Positions 14,471 through 27,448 of a stretch of DNA of 34,220 nucleotides are shown here, one piece after another. The position numbers and the translations under genes were made by a program. The DNA comes from UBA4675 sp964601265 (lineage in GTDB: Bacteria; Bacillota; Clostridia; Christensenellales; Borkfalkiaceae): positions 1-34,220 of the forward strand of contig CAZRMT010000007.1 of NCBI GenBank assembly GCA_964601265.1, written 5' to 3'. Every line of letters begins with the position of its first letter. Position 1 is the first letter of the stretch. Under the pieces are notes generated by a model. The model was not told where the DNA came from, did not search any database, and was given only the letters and a program-made list of their open reading frames with translations.

Positions 14471-14510
14471 AGATAAAAAACGCTCTCGATCTATTTTATA
14501 TACAAACAGT

Positions 14511-14541
14511 AAAAAAATTGCTACCCGAAAGGATAGCAATT
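14511..14541 (-). terminator. Terminator of the str operon after tuf
   Basis: On minus AATTGCTATCC, loop TTTC, GGGTAGCAATT (one G-U), followed by a T-run (A-run 14511-14517 on +). It lies 24 bases past the tuf stop. Confidence 0.9.
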
Positions 14542-14564
14542 TTTTTTAAATTCGTTTACCGAAA

Positions 14565-15785
14565 TTATTTGATAATTTTCGTAACAACACCGGAACCAAC
14601 GGTTCTTCCGCCTTCACGAATAGCGAATCTCAAACCTTCTTCGATAGCGATGTGAGTGATAAGTTGAACGTCCATTTCAACGTTATCGCCGGGCATTACC
14701 ATTTCAACGCCTTCGGGAAGTTTAATGGTTCCCGTAACGTCGGTGGTTCTGAAGTAGAATTGAGGTCTGTAGTTGTTGAAGAATGCAGTGTGTCTTCCAC
14801 CTTCTTCTTTCTTCAATACGTAAACTTGACCTTTGAATTCGGTATGAGGATGAACGGAACCGGGTTTAGCAAGAACTTGTCCTCTTTCGATTCCCTTTCT
14901 GTCTACACCACGAAGTAACGCACCAACGTTATCTCCTGCTTGAGCTTCGTCAAGAGTTTTTCTGAACATTTCAAGTCCGGTAATAACGGTGGAGTTGATA
15001 GCGTCGGAAAGACCAACGATTTCAACGGGGTCACCAACGTGAGCAACACCTCTTTCTACTCTACCCGTAGCAACGGTTCCTCTTCCGGAAATCGTGAATA
15101 CGTCTTCAACGGGAAGAAGGAAGGGCTTATCGTCTTCTCTCTTAGGAGTAGGAATATATTCGTCGATAGCGTCCATAAGGTCGAGAATAGGTTTAACTTC
15201 GGGAGCAGAGAGAACTTCTGCGTCGCTCTTGTCGCTGGAAGCGGTCTCCAAAGCCTTAAGAGCAGAACCCTTAATGATAGGAGTATCGTCTCCGGGGAAG
15301 TCGTATTGACTTAACAAGTCTCTGATGTCCATTTCAACGAGCTCGAGAAGTTCGGGATCGTCAACTTGGTCAACTTTGTTCATAAATACTACGATATAGG
15401 GAACGCCAACTTGTCTTGCGAGAAGTATGTGTTCTCTGGTTTGGGGCATAGGACCATCGGTAGAAGCAACGACTAAGATTGCGCCGTCCATTTGAGCGGC
15501 ACCCGTAATCATGTTCTTAACGTAGTCTGCGTGTCCGGGGCAGTCAACGTGAGCATAGTGTCTTTTTTCAGTTTGATACTCAACGTGAGAGGTGTTTATT
15601 GTTATACCTCTTGCCTTTTCTTCAGGAGCTTTATCGATGTCTGCATAGTCCATCTTAGCAGCCTGACCTTTACGAGCCATAACCATAGTGATAGCTGCGG
15701 TTAAGGTAGTTTTACCGTGGTCAACGTGTCCAATGGTACCAACGTTGATATGCGGTTTGGTTCTGTCAAATTTTGCCTTTGCCAT
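14565..15785 (-). CDS. tuf: Elongation factor Tu
   Basis: A 406-residue EF-Tu, the GTPase that delivers aminoacyl-tRNA. G1 is GHVDHGKT (19-26), the switch region is RGITINTSHVEY (59-70), G3 is DCPGHADY (81-88) and G4 is NKVD (136-139). Domains 2 and 3 are complete (FLLPVEDVFTISGRGTVATG; ending in VGSGVVTKIIK). There is a small insertion at about 181-197 (TASSDKSDAEVLSAPEV), as in several Clostridia. A TTG five codons upstream is part of the GGAGGA ribosome site, so the ATG at 15785 is the start. It is the last gene of rpsL-rpsG-fusA-tuf, 55 bases after fusA. Confidence 0.98.
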   Translation of the reverse strand: MAKAKFDRTKPHINVGTIGHVDHGKTTLTAAITMVMARKGQAAKMDYADIDKAPEEKARGITINTSHVEYQTEKRHYAHVDCPGHADYVKNMITGAAQMDGAILVVASTDGPMPQTREHILLARQVGVPYIVVFMNKVDQVDDPELLELVEMDIRDLLSQYDFPGDDTPIIKGSALKALETASSDKSDAEVLSAPEVKPILDLMDAIDEYIPTPKREDDKPFLLPVEDVFTISGRGTVATGRVERGVAHVGDPVEIVGLSDAINSTVITGLEMFRKTLDEAQAGDNVGALLRGVDRKGIERGQVLAKPGSVHPHTEFKGQVYVLKKEEGGRHTAFFNNYRPQFYFRTTDVTGTIKLPEGVEMVMPGDNVEMDVQLITHIAIEEGLRFAIREGGRTVGSGVVTKIIK

Positions 15786-15840
15786 TTTTGTTTCCTCCAA
15801 ATCTTTTTTATGTGTTATTTTTTAAATTGTTTCTTAATTA

Positions 15841-17928
15841 TTAGTCGTTATTTCTCTTAACGGCTCTTTCGCCTATAATCTTTTCGGCGACTGACTTAGG
15901 AACTTCGCTGTAGTGGTCAAACTGCATCGTGTAGTTTCCTCTTCCTTGCGTTCTGGATCTCAAATCCGTAGCGTAACCGAACATTTCGGATAACGGTACC
16001 ATTGCGTCGATAACCTTGGTTCCGTTTCTGTCGTCGGTAGAGTTAATAGTTCCTCTTCTCGACGAAACGTTACCCATCAAATCTCCGAAATAATCTTCGG
16101 GAGTGGTTATTTCAACTTTCATAATAGGTTCGAGTAATACGGGGTTAGCGTCTTTAACACCGTTCTTGAATGCCATACTTCCGGCAATCTTAAACGCCAT
16201 TTCGGACGAGTCGACTTCGTGGAAACTTCCGTCGTAAACGGTCGCTTTAAAGTCAACGACTTCGTATCCTGCAAGGAATCCGTTTTTAGCGGCTTCTTCA
16301 ATACCCTTTCTAACAGGCTCAATGTATTCCTTAGGAATACTTCCGCCAACGGTTTTATCCTCAAACTCGAATCCTTTACCGGGTTCAAGAGGTTCGAGAA
16401 CAATTTTACAGTGTCCGTATTGACCTTTACCACCCGATTGACGTTTGTACATACCCTCGGCGTTAACGGTTTTACGGAACGTTTCTCTATAAGCAACTTG
16501 AGGTTTACCTACGGTTGCTTCAACCTTGAACTCACGGAGCAATCTGTCTACGATAATGTCGAGGTGAAGCTCGCCCATTCCCGCAATAATGGTTTGTCCC
16601 GTTTCTTGATCCGTCCAAGTCTTGAACGAGGGGTCTTCTTCCGCAAGTTTTATCAAAGCCATAGTCATTTTTTCTTGACTTGCTTTGGTCTTGGGTTCGA
16701 TAGCAACGTTAATAACGGGTTCGGGGAATTCCATTTTTTCAAGAACGATAGGTTTAGCTTCGTCGCAAAGCGTATCGCCCGTTCCCGTATCTTTTAATCC
16801 GACGATTGCGCAAATATCTCCTGCGTAAACTTCGTCGATTTCGCTTCTCGTGTTAGAGTGCATACGAACAAGTCTTCCGATTCTTTCTTTTTTACCCTTG
16901 GAAGAGTTATAAACGTAAGAACCAGCGCTTAACTTACCCGAGTAAACTCTGAAGAAAGCAAGTTTTCCGATAAACGGGTCAACCGCAATCTTGAATGCAA
17001 GTCCCGCTAAAGGTTCGTCGTCGGAAGTCTTTCTGATTTCCTCTTCGCCTTGCTCGTTAGTTCCCACAACGTGGTCGATATCGATAGGACTGGGAAGATA
17101 ATCTACTATTGCGTCGATTAAGTGTTGAACGCCTTTATTCTTGTAAGAAGAACCGCAAAGTACGGGCGTTAAAGTTCTGGCAATGGTTGCCTTTCTTAAA
17201 GCCGCTTTCATTTCTTCTATGCTGATTTCCTCGCCTGCGAAGAATTTTTCCATAAGCGCGTCGTCTTGCTCTGCGCAAACTTCTAAAAGTTGTTGTCTGT
17301 ATTCTTCGGCTTGTTCTTTATATTCGGCGGGAATTTCAACTATTTCGGTATCCTTTCCTAAATCGTCCTTATAGAATATAGCGTCGTTTGCAACTAAATC
17401 TATAATTCCTTTGAAAGTATCTTCTTTTCCGATAGGTAAAGTAATCGGAATAGCGTTAGCGTGAAGTCTTTCATTCATCATCTTTATAGCGTTAAAATAA
17501 TTAGCGCCGTTGATGTCCATTTTATTAACGTAAGCAATTCTCGGAACTTTATACTTGTCCGCTTGACGCCATACGGTTTCGGATTGAGGCTCAACGCCTC
17601 CCTTTGCACAGAAAGTAGCAACCGCTCCGTCCAAAACTCTCAAACAACGTTCGACTTCTACGGTGAAGTCAACGTGTCCGGGGGTGTCGATAATGTTGAT
17701 TGCGTTTCCCTTCCAATAACAAGTCGTCGCCGCACTGGTAATGGTTATACCACGTTCTTGCTCTTGTACCATCCAGTCCATAGTAGCGCCACCGTCGTGA
17801 ACTTCGCCGATTTTATGCGTTTTTCCCGTATAGAACAAAATACGTTCGCTCGTGGTCGTCTTTCCGGCGTCGATGTGCGCCATAATACCTATGTTTCTAG
17901 TATGAGCTAAATCATATTGTCTAGGCAT
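15841..17928 (-). CDS. fusA: Elongation factor G
   Basis: A 695-residue EF-G, the translocation GTPase. G1 is AHIDAGKT (17-24), and switch 2 is IIDTPGHVDF. The effector region is QEQERGITITSAATT and G4 is NKMD. Domains II-V are complete, with the domain IV segment YKRQSGGKGQYGHCKI and a normal C-terminus. There is no fusion or truncation, and nothing suggests the tetracycline-protection (TetM) class. AAGGAG precedes the ATG, 15 bases after the rpsG stop. Confidence 0.98.
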   Translation of the reverse strand: MPRQYDLAHTRNIGIMAHIDAGKTTTSERILFYTGKTHKIGEVHDGGATMDWMVQEQERGITITSAATTCYWKGNAINIIDTPGHVDFTVEVERCLRVLDGAVATFCAKGGVEPQSETVWRQADKYKVPRIAYVNKMDINGANYFNAIKMMNERLHANAIPITLPIGKEDTFKGIIDLVANDAIFYKDDLGKDTEIVEIPAEYKEQAEEYRQQLLEVCAEQDDALMEKFFAGEEISIEEMKAALRKATIARTLTPVLCGSSYKNKGVQHLIDAIVDYLPSPIDIDHVVGTNEQGEEEIRKTSDDEPLAGLAFKIAVDPFIGKLAFFRVYSGKLSAGSYVYNSSKGKKERIGRLVRMHSNTRSEIDEVYAGDICAIVGLKDTGTGDTLCDEAKPIVLEKMEFPEPVINVAIEPKTKASQEKMTMALIKLAEEDPSFKTWTDQETGQTIIAGMGELHLDIIVDRLLREFKVEATVGKPQVAYRETFRKTVNAEGMYKRQSGGKGQYGHCKIVLEPLEPGKGFEFEDKTVGGSIPKEYIEPVRKGIEEAAKNGFLAGYEVVDFKATVYDGSFHEVDSSEMAFKIAGSMAFKNGVKDANPVLLEPIMKVEITTPEDYFGDLMGNVSSRRGTINSTDDRNGTKVIDAMVPLSEMFGYATDLRSRTQGRGNYTMQFDHYSEVPKSVAEKIIGERAVKRNND

Positions 17929-17943
17929 ATTGTTCTCCTTAAA

Positions 17944-18414
17944 TTACCAACGATAATGTGCAAAAGCCTTGTTTGCCTCTGCCATTCTGTGTGTGTCGTC
18001 TTTCTTCTTGACAGCTCCGCCCGTTCCGTTAGAAGCGTCGATAAGCTCGCCTGCGATACGTGCGTCCATAGTCTTTTCGGATCTCTTTCTAGCACTGTCG
18101 ACAAGCCAACGTATAGCAAGAGTTTGTCTTCTTTCAGGTCTGATTTCAATCGGAACTTGATAGTTAGAACCTCCTACACGTCTTGCTTTAACTTCAAGCA
18201 TAGGCATAGCGTTTGCTAAAGCTTGATTAAATACTTCTTGCGGTTCCTGACCGATTTTTTCTTTAATAATATCAAAAGCTCCGTAAACCAAACCTTGAGC
18301 AATACCCTTTTTACCGTCGAGCATAACTTGATTGATGAATTTGGTTATTACTTTGCTTCCGTATTTAGCGTCCGGCAATACGTCTCTTTTAGGAACCGAA
18401 CCTCTTCTTGGCAT
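17944..18414 (-). CDS. rpsG: 30S ribosomal protein S7
   Basis: A 156-residue S7, normal length, the primary binder of the 16S 3' major domain (head). It begins MPRRGSVPKRDVLPDAKYGS and has the usual KARRVGGSNYQVPIEIRPERR, with the conserved C-terminal EANKAFAHYRW. AAAGGAGGA lies before the ATG. The 151-base spacer before it is rich in hairpins and may be an S7-controlled element. Confidence 0.98.
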   Translation of the reverse strand: MPRRGSVPKRDVLPDAKYGSKVITKFINQVMLDGKKGIAQGLVYGAFDIIKEKIGQEPQEVFNQALANAMPMLEVKARRVGGSNYQVPIEIRPERRQTLAIRWLVDSARKRSEKTMDARIAGELIDASNGTGGAVKKKDDTHRMAEANKAFAHYRW

Positions 18415-18565
18415 AATTAATTCCTCCTTTAAATAGTGGGGTAAACCCCGAAAAAGTACAGCTATCGCCTCACCCGAACGGGGAGCGAACCTTCTACCGT
18501 AAAACGGTATACTGCCTACAATATCGGGTAGCTGATATTCCGATATTAGGTGTAATTAGTTTTAA
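18415..18565 (-). promoter_or_regulatory. Structured rpsL-rpsG spacer, possible S7 autoregulatory RNA
   Basis: Four perfect short stems in 151 bases: ATATCGG/CCGATAT (18521-18527/18540-18546), TACCGT/ACGGTA (18495-18509), CCCG/CGGG (18473-18482) and GGGG/CCCC (18438-18449), the last just before the rpsG ribosome site. S7 represses from this spacer in E. coli; here it is an inference from position and structure. Confidence 0.5.
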
Positions 18566-18937
18566 TTACTTAGGTCTTTTTGCGCCGTATTTACTTCTTG
18601 CCTGCTTACGTTTAGCAACGCCCGCAGTATCCAAAGTTCCACGGATTACGTGATATCTGACACCCGGAAGGTCTCTAACTCTTCCGCCACGGATAAGTAC
18701 CGAGCTGTGTTCCTGAAGGTTGTGTCCTTCACCGGGAATATAAACGATACCTTCCTGTTTGTTTGTCAAACGAACTCTTGCAATTTTACGCAAAGCCGAG
18801 TTAGGCTTTTTGGGAGAAGTCGTGGTAACGATTAAGCAAACTCCTCTTTTTTGGGGGCAATGTCCCATGATAGGCGTTTTGCACTTTTCCTCAGCCGTTT
18901 TTCTTCCTTGCTTAATGAGCTGGTTGATGGTTGGCAT
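18566..18937 (-). CDS. rpsL: 30S ribosomal protein S12
   Basis: A 123-residue S12, part of the decoding centre. TTTSPKKPNSALRK keeps the lysine equivalent to E. coli K42, while GGRVRDLPGVRYH has R88 where most bacteria have the lysine (E. coli K87) whose change to Arg gives streptomycin resistance. D89, the RimO methylthiolation site, is kept. Length and all other core motifs (GEGHNLQEHS, ARSKYGAKRPK) are normal. GGAGG stands before the ATG. It is the first gene of the str operon, with its own promoter at 19058-19086 and a leader of about 115 bases. Confidence 0.98.
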   Translation of the reverse strand: MPTINQLIKQGRKTAEEKCKTPIMGHCPQKRGVCLIVTTTSPKKPNSALRKIARVRLTNKQEGIVYIPGEGHNLQEHSSVLIRGGRVRDLPGVRYHVIRGTLDTAGVAKRKQARSKYGAKRPK

Positions 18938-19012
18938 TTTGTTCCTCCTTGTTTTATTATCGAAATATCTAAACGGTTACCCGTTAAAGAAGCTTTTTTA
19001 TAAGGGTTTTTG

Positions 19013-19046
19013 CGATTTTTTACGAAAAACCGCAAAAACTCATTTT
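19013..19046 (-). promoter_or_regulatory. Hairpin at the 5' end of the str mRNA
   Basis: On minus TTTTTGCG, inner TTTTT/AAAAA, then CGCAAAAA: a long A/T-rich stem a few bases after the predicted start. No T-run follows, so it is not a terminator; it may protect the 5' end. Confidence 0.45.
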
Positions 19047-19057
19047 AAATTAGGTTT

Positions 19058-19086
19058 ATTTTAACATTTTTAAGGATTTAAGTCAA
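19058..19086 (-). promoter_or_regulatory. Promoter of rpsL-rpsG-fusA-tuf
   Basis: TTGACT (19081-19086 on minus), a 17-base spacer ending in TGT, TAAAAT (19058-19063). It lies 21 bases past the rpoC stop. I see no terminator between rpoC and this promoter, so read-through is likely. Confidence 0.85.
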
Positions 19087-19106
19087 TCGTTTTTTTACAC
19101 TTTTAA

Positions 19107-22781
<3,675 letters not shown>

Positions 22782-22798
22782 TTTCTATTTCCCCCTTA

Positions 22799-25700
22799 TT
22801 ATTCGTTATCCTCATCGTCGAAATCAAAATTGCCTAATTCGTCGATATCGCCGAAATCGTCCTCGCTTAAATCTGCTTTAAAATCTTCCATATCGGCAAA
22901 ATCGGTATCCTCGTTGAATATGTCGATTTCTTCGAGCGAATCAAAGTCGATAGACGAATCGTCAACGTGATCGTCGTCGCCAAGGTCAACTTCTTGCTCT
23001 TGACGTTTTTCGGCAAATTTACCCGAGTTGGACGAGTAATCGTCGTTGTTATACAATTCGTCAAGCGATAATTCTTCTCCCGTTTCCGTTAACACCTTAA
23101 TATNNNNNNNNNNNNNNNNNNNNNNNNNNNNNNNNNNNNNNNNNNNNNNNNNNNNNNNNNNNNNNNNNNNNNNNNNNNNNNNNNNNNNNNNNNNNNNNNN
23201 NNNTTATACAATTCGTCAAGCGATAATTCTTCTCCCGTTTCCGTTAACACCTTAATATCCAACGCAAGCGATTGAAGTTCTTTTATAAGCACCTTAAACG
23301 CTTCGGGTATACCGGGTTCGCTAACTTCGTTTCCTTTAACGATAGAATCGTAAGTCTTTACTCTTCCTTGAACGTCGTCCGATTTAACGGTCAAAAGTTC
23401 TTGCAAGATATGAGCCGCGCCGTAAGCTTCCAACGCCCAAACTTCCATTTCTCCGAATCTTTGTCCGCCGAACTGCGCTTTTCCGCCGAGCGGTTGTTGA
23501 GTTACCAAAGAGTACGGTCCTATGGAACGAGCGTGAATTTTATCGTCGACCAAGTGGTGAAGTTTAATCATATACATTTGACCGACGGTTACTCTGTTTT
23601 CAAACGGCTCGCCCGTTCTTCCGTCGTAAAGTTGAATTTTTCCGTCGACTTTACCTTCGGGATTAACGAATCCGTTTTCTTCTAATAATTCTTTAATGTC
23701 TTTTTCGGTAGCGCCGTCGAATACGGGAGTTGCAATCTTCCAGCCGAGTTGTTTACAAACCAAGCCCAAATGTACTTCCAAAACCTGTCCGATATTCATA
23801 CGCGAAGGAACGCCCAACGGGTTCAACACTATCTGAATAGGCGTACCGTCTGCCATAAACGGCATATCGTTTTCGGGAAGAATTCTTGAAATAACGCCCT
23901 TGTTTCCGTGACGTCCCGCCATTTTATCTCCGACGGAAATCTTTCTCTTTTGAGCGATATAAATTCTTACCGATTTTCTAACTCCCGGAGGCAATTCGTC
24001 CTTGTTTTCTCTCGTAAACACTTTAACGTCTACGACTACACCGCCCTCGCCGTGAGGAACTTTTAAGGACGTGTCTCTTACGTCTCTCGCCTTGCTTCCG
24101 AAAATTGCTCTAAGCATCTTTTCTTCGGGGGTAAGCTCTGCTTCTCCCTTAGGCGTAACCTTTCCGACTAGGTAATCTTCACCGGTAACTTCGCTACCTA
24201 TTCTTATAATACCGTCTTCGTCGAGGTTTTTAAGTTGGTCTGCGCTTGCGCCGGCTATATCTCTCGTAATTTCTTCCGCGCCGAGTTTTGCAATATCTCT
24301 CGCTTCCGTCTCGTATTCTTCTATATGGATAGAAGTAAATACGTCGTTCATAACGAGTTTTTCGGACAACAATATAGCGTCCTCGTAGTTATAACCTTCC
24401 CAAGTCATAAATCCGACTAATATATTCTTACCGAGGGCAAGTTCTCCGTCTTTAGTGGAAGGACCGTCGGCAATAATTTCGCCGTCCGCAATCTTATCCC
24501 CTGCGGTTACTATCGCTTTTTGGTTTATACACGTACCTTGGTTGGAACGTTCGAATTTTTTAAGTTTATATTCTTTATCGAGTCCGTCGTATTGAGAAAT
24601 AACGATAGAATCACCGTTAACCTCTTTTACTATACCGCCTTTTTCGGCAGTTACCATAACGCCCGAATCGGACGCAATAGTACCCTCTATTCCCGTTCCT
24701 ACGATAGGAGCTTCGCAAGTAAGCAACGGAACTGCTTGTCTTTGCATGTTGGAACCCATCAAGGCTCTGTGCGTATCGTCGTTTTCAAGGAACGGTATAA
24801 GCGCCGTTGCAACCGAAACCAACTGCTTGGGCGATACGTCCATATAATCTATCTGATTTCTGGGAAGTTCGGTTATTTCTTCTTGTCTTCTGCAAGAAAC
24901 TTGTTCGTTTACGAATCTGTTGTTTTCGTCCAACGGTTCGTTCGCTTGCGCCACGACGTATCTGTCTTCTTCGTCTGCGGCAAGATAATCTACTACGTTC
25001 GTAACGGTTCCGGTAGCTTTATCCACTCTTCTATAAGGAGATTCGATAAATCCGTATTCGTTTACTTTCGCAAAGGTGGACAAAGAGGTGATAAGTCCTA
25101 TGTTTTGACCTTCAGGCGTTTCGATAGGACACATTCTTCCGTAGTGCGTGTAGTGAACGTCTCTGACTTCGAAAGTCGCTCTTTCTCTGTTCAATCCTCC
25201 CGGTCCCAACGCAGACAATTTTCTCTTATGCGTAAGTTCCGCAATCGGGTTGGTTTGATCCATAAATTGCGACAACTGCGAAGAACCGAAAAATTCTTTT
25301 ATCGCCGCGCTTACGGGACGAGCGTTTACGAGTTTTTCAGGGGTAATTTCCTGACTTGTGTTTTGGGTAGACATTCTCTCTCTTATTACCCTTTCAAGTC
25401 TGGACATACCTATTCTGAATACGTTTTGTAACAATTCGCCGATACTTCTTACTCTTCTGTTTGCAAGGTGGTCGATATTATCGAGTACGCCTATGCCGTA
25501 ATTGTAATCGAGGTTTACGGATACGCTTGCGACTATATCGTCCAAGGTAATGTGCTTATAGTTTAATTTTTCGATGACGGGTTTAATTACTTTCTTTTGT
25601 TCTATCGTAAGTTTTCCATCGAATTTTTCGTCGACTAAACGAATGAACTCAACCGCTCCTTCGACGAATCTTCTTCTTTGTTCTTTTCTCTTTTCGTAAT

Positions 25701-26964
25701 TCTTTTTGTCTTCGATTTTCTCTTCGCCTTCTACTATTTCGGTTTCCTTAACGTAGTACAAGTCGTTAATAGCGTCGATATATTTGTCGGCGGTCGCTTC
25801 CATTCCTATTTCTTTACCGCACTCGGCGACTTCTCTTATAAATTTATAATTAGGATAGTGCATCGTATCCAGCAAACCGAAACGTTTGGGGTTTAATCCC
25901 GTGATAGCGTTGAAATTTACTGCGTTGTTGGCGATAATAACGTGTCTTTCGCCGTTAACGTCTACGAATACTCTGTTTATTCCTGCATTTTGAATTTCGT
26001 TTGCCTTTTCTTCGGTTATAATTTCGCCTTTTACGCAAAGAACTTCTCCGTTTTCGTCGATTATATCCTCAAAAGCCTTACAACCGGCAAGTCTTACGCC
26101 CATTCTCATACGTTTGTCGAATTTATATCTTCCGACTTTTCCCAAATCGTATCTTCTTACGTCGAACAAAATGTTCTTAATATGAGTTTTTGCGGCTTCT
26201 TCGTCGGGCATTTCGCCGGGACGCAAAATTTTATATAAATCGAATAAACCGTCTTTTTCGCTCTTGCAACCGTCTTTTTCAATCGTAGCGCAAATAGTGG
26301 GGTCGTTTGCGAACAATTCTTTTAATTGCTCGTCCGTTCCGAATCCTAAAGCTCTCAATAATACCGTGGCGTAAATTTTACGAGTTTTATCCACGCAAGC
26401 CTTTAAAACTTTTCCGTTTTCCAAACAAGATTGCTCGTATTCTATCCAAGCTCCGCGGTTAGGTATAATTTGAGCGTTAACGAGGAGTTTACCGCTCTTA
26501 ACGTCCTTTACTCCCGTGTTGTACACGCCGGGGGAACGAACTAATTGAGAAACTATAACTCTCTCCGCTCCGTTTATGATAAACGAACCGTTTTCCGTCA
26601 TTTTCGGCAACTCGCCCATATAAATGTCTTTAACGAGAATTTCACCCGTCATTTTGTTTACAAGCTGAATTTTTACCGAAAGCGAAACGGCGTACGTTGC
26701 GTCACGTTCTCTACAAGTCTTTTCGTCGTACTTGGGAACTTCTGAAAGCTTATGATCCAAAAAGTTCAATTCAAAGTGGTCGGAAAAGTCCGTTATAGGA
26801 GAATAATCCTCAAAGACCTCGCTTAATCCCTCTTCGATAAAGTTCTCGTAACTGTCTTTCTGTATCTCGATAAGATAGGGAATTTCCGTTACTTCGTTGA
26901 TCTTTGAAAAAGTTTTTCTTTCGGTTTTGCTTTTGCCGAATTTTACTGTTTGCAAACTTCTCAT
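22799..26964 (-). CDS. rpoB: RNA polymerase subunit beta with an acidic C-terminal tail (gap-interrupted)
   Basis: RNA polymerase beta. The frame is cut by 100 N; removing N plus one 55-base duplicate leaves 1337 codons in frame (1336 residues). It starts RSLQTVKFGKSKTERKTFSKI. The rifampicin-pocket segment (about residues 558-620, FGSSQLSQFMDQ, ELTHKRKLSALGPGG) keeps the D, H and S found in sensitive enzymes. The catalytic and clamp regions (RHGNKGVISRILPENDMPF; GGQRFGEMEVWALEAYGA) are complete. After the normal end (VLTETGEELSLDELY) come 83 extra residues, about 35 of them D or E. A charged stretch near residues 400-440 (EIVEGEEKIEDKKNYEKRK) also makes it longer than B. subtilis RpoB. AAGGAG lies 12 bases before the ATG, rather far. 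Confidence 0.96.
23049..23258. other. Scaffold gap: 100 N flanked by identical 55-base ends
   Basis: N fills 23104-23203. Bases 23049-23103 equal 23204-23258 over all 55 positions, as at the first gap. Removing 155 bases joins the two parts of rpoB in one frame. Confidence 0.95.
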
Positions 26965-27117
26965 CTGATTTTTCTGCTCCTTTTAATTTGCGAAAATTAT
27001 TGCTTTGTTTCCGAAAACGGTGTATAATAACCATAAATTCCAAATGCTTTCGGGCATTTTTAAAAAATTTTTACCCGCTCAAAACGGCATAATAGGACAT
27101 TATGGATAATTTTGCAT
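26965..27117 (-). promoter_or_regulatory. Long untranslated leader of rpoBC
   Basis: About 150 bases lie between the predicted start of transcription and the rpoB ATG. It holds small hairpins (AAATGC...GCATTT near 27049-27066; CCG-TTTT-CGG). No leader peptide or terminator was found. Confidence 0.45.
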
Positions 27118-27123
27118 TTTGAT

Positions 27124-27152
27124 ATTATAACCCCGTTTTGTCCAAAAGTCAA
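27124..27152 (-). promoter_or_regulatory. Promoter of rpoB-rpoC
   Basis: TTGACT (27147-27152 on minus), a 17-base spacer and a perfect TATAAT (27124-27129). Confidence 0.88.
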
Positions 27153-27205
27153 ACGATTTTCGTTAAATAGTAAAAAAATATATAAAATAAATAAAAAAGG
27201 CGATT

Positions 27206-27448
27206 ATGAGAATAGATAAATTTTTAAAAGTGAGCAGAATTTTGAAAAGAAGGACGGTTGCCTCCGACGCATGCAACGGCGGTAAGGTGGAAGTTAACTC
27301 GAAACCCGTAAAACCCTCGTATAACGTAAAAGTCGGCGACGAAGTGTGTCTTAAATTCGGCAACGGCAGTTTGTCTTTTAGAATTCTCGCCGTTAAAGAA
27401 AGCGTGAAAAAGGAGGAAGCATCGTCTTTGTACGAAATAATTCAATGA
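27206..27448 (+). CDS. rqcP: RqcP (YabO-type S4-domain protein)
   Basis: An 80-residue S4 RNA-binding protein. RIDKFLKVSRILKRRTVASDAC is the S4 helix pair, followed by GGKVEVNSKPVKPSYNVKVGDEV; the ending KKEEASSLYEIIQ matches B. subtilis YabO (RqcP). RqcP works with RqcH in tRNA-dependent poly-alanine tailing of stalled nascent chains on 50S subunits (family knowledge). Hsp15 is a relative, but the short form and C-terminus fit RqcP better. The ribosome site is weak (AAGGCG). It overlaps ispDF by 4 bases (ATGA) and is divergent from rpoB. I could not assign a clear promoter. Confidence 0.9.
   Translation: MRIDKFLKVSRILKRRTVASDACNGGKVEVNSKPVKPSYNVKVGDEVCLKFGNGSLSFRILAVKESVKKEEASSLYEIIQ

Noticed and set aside
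15786..15800. Five extra codons on EF-Tu from a TTG
   Set aside because: They consist of the GGAGGA ribosome site, and the ATG at 15785 gives the normal EF-Tu N-terminus.
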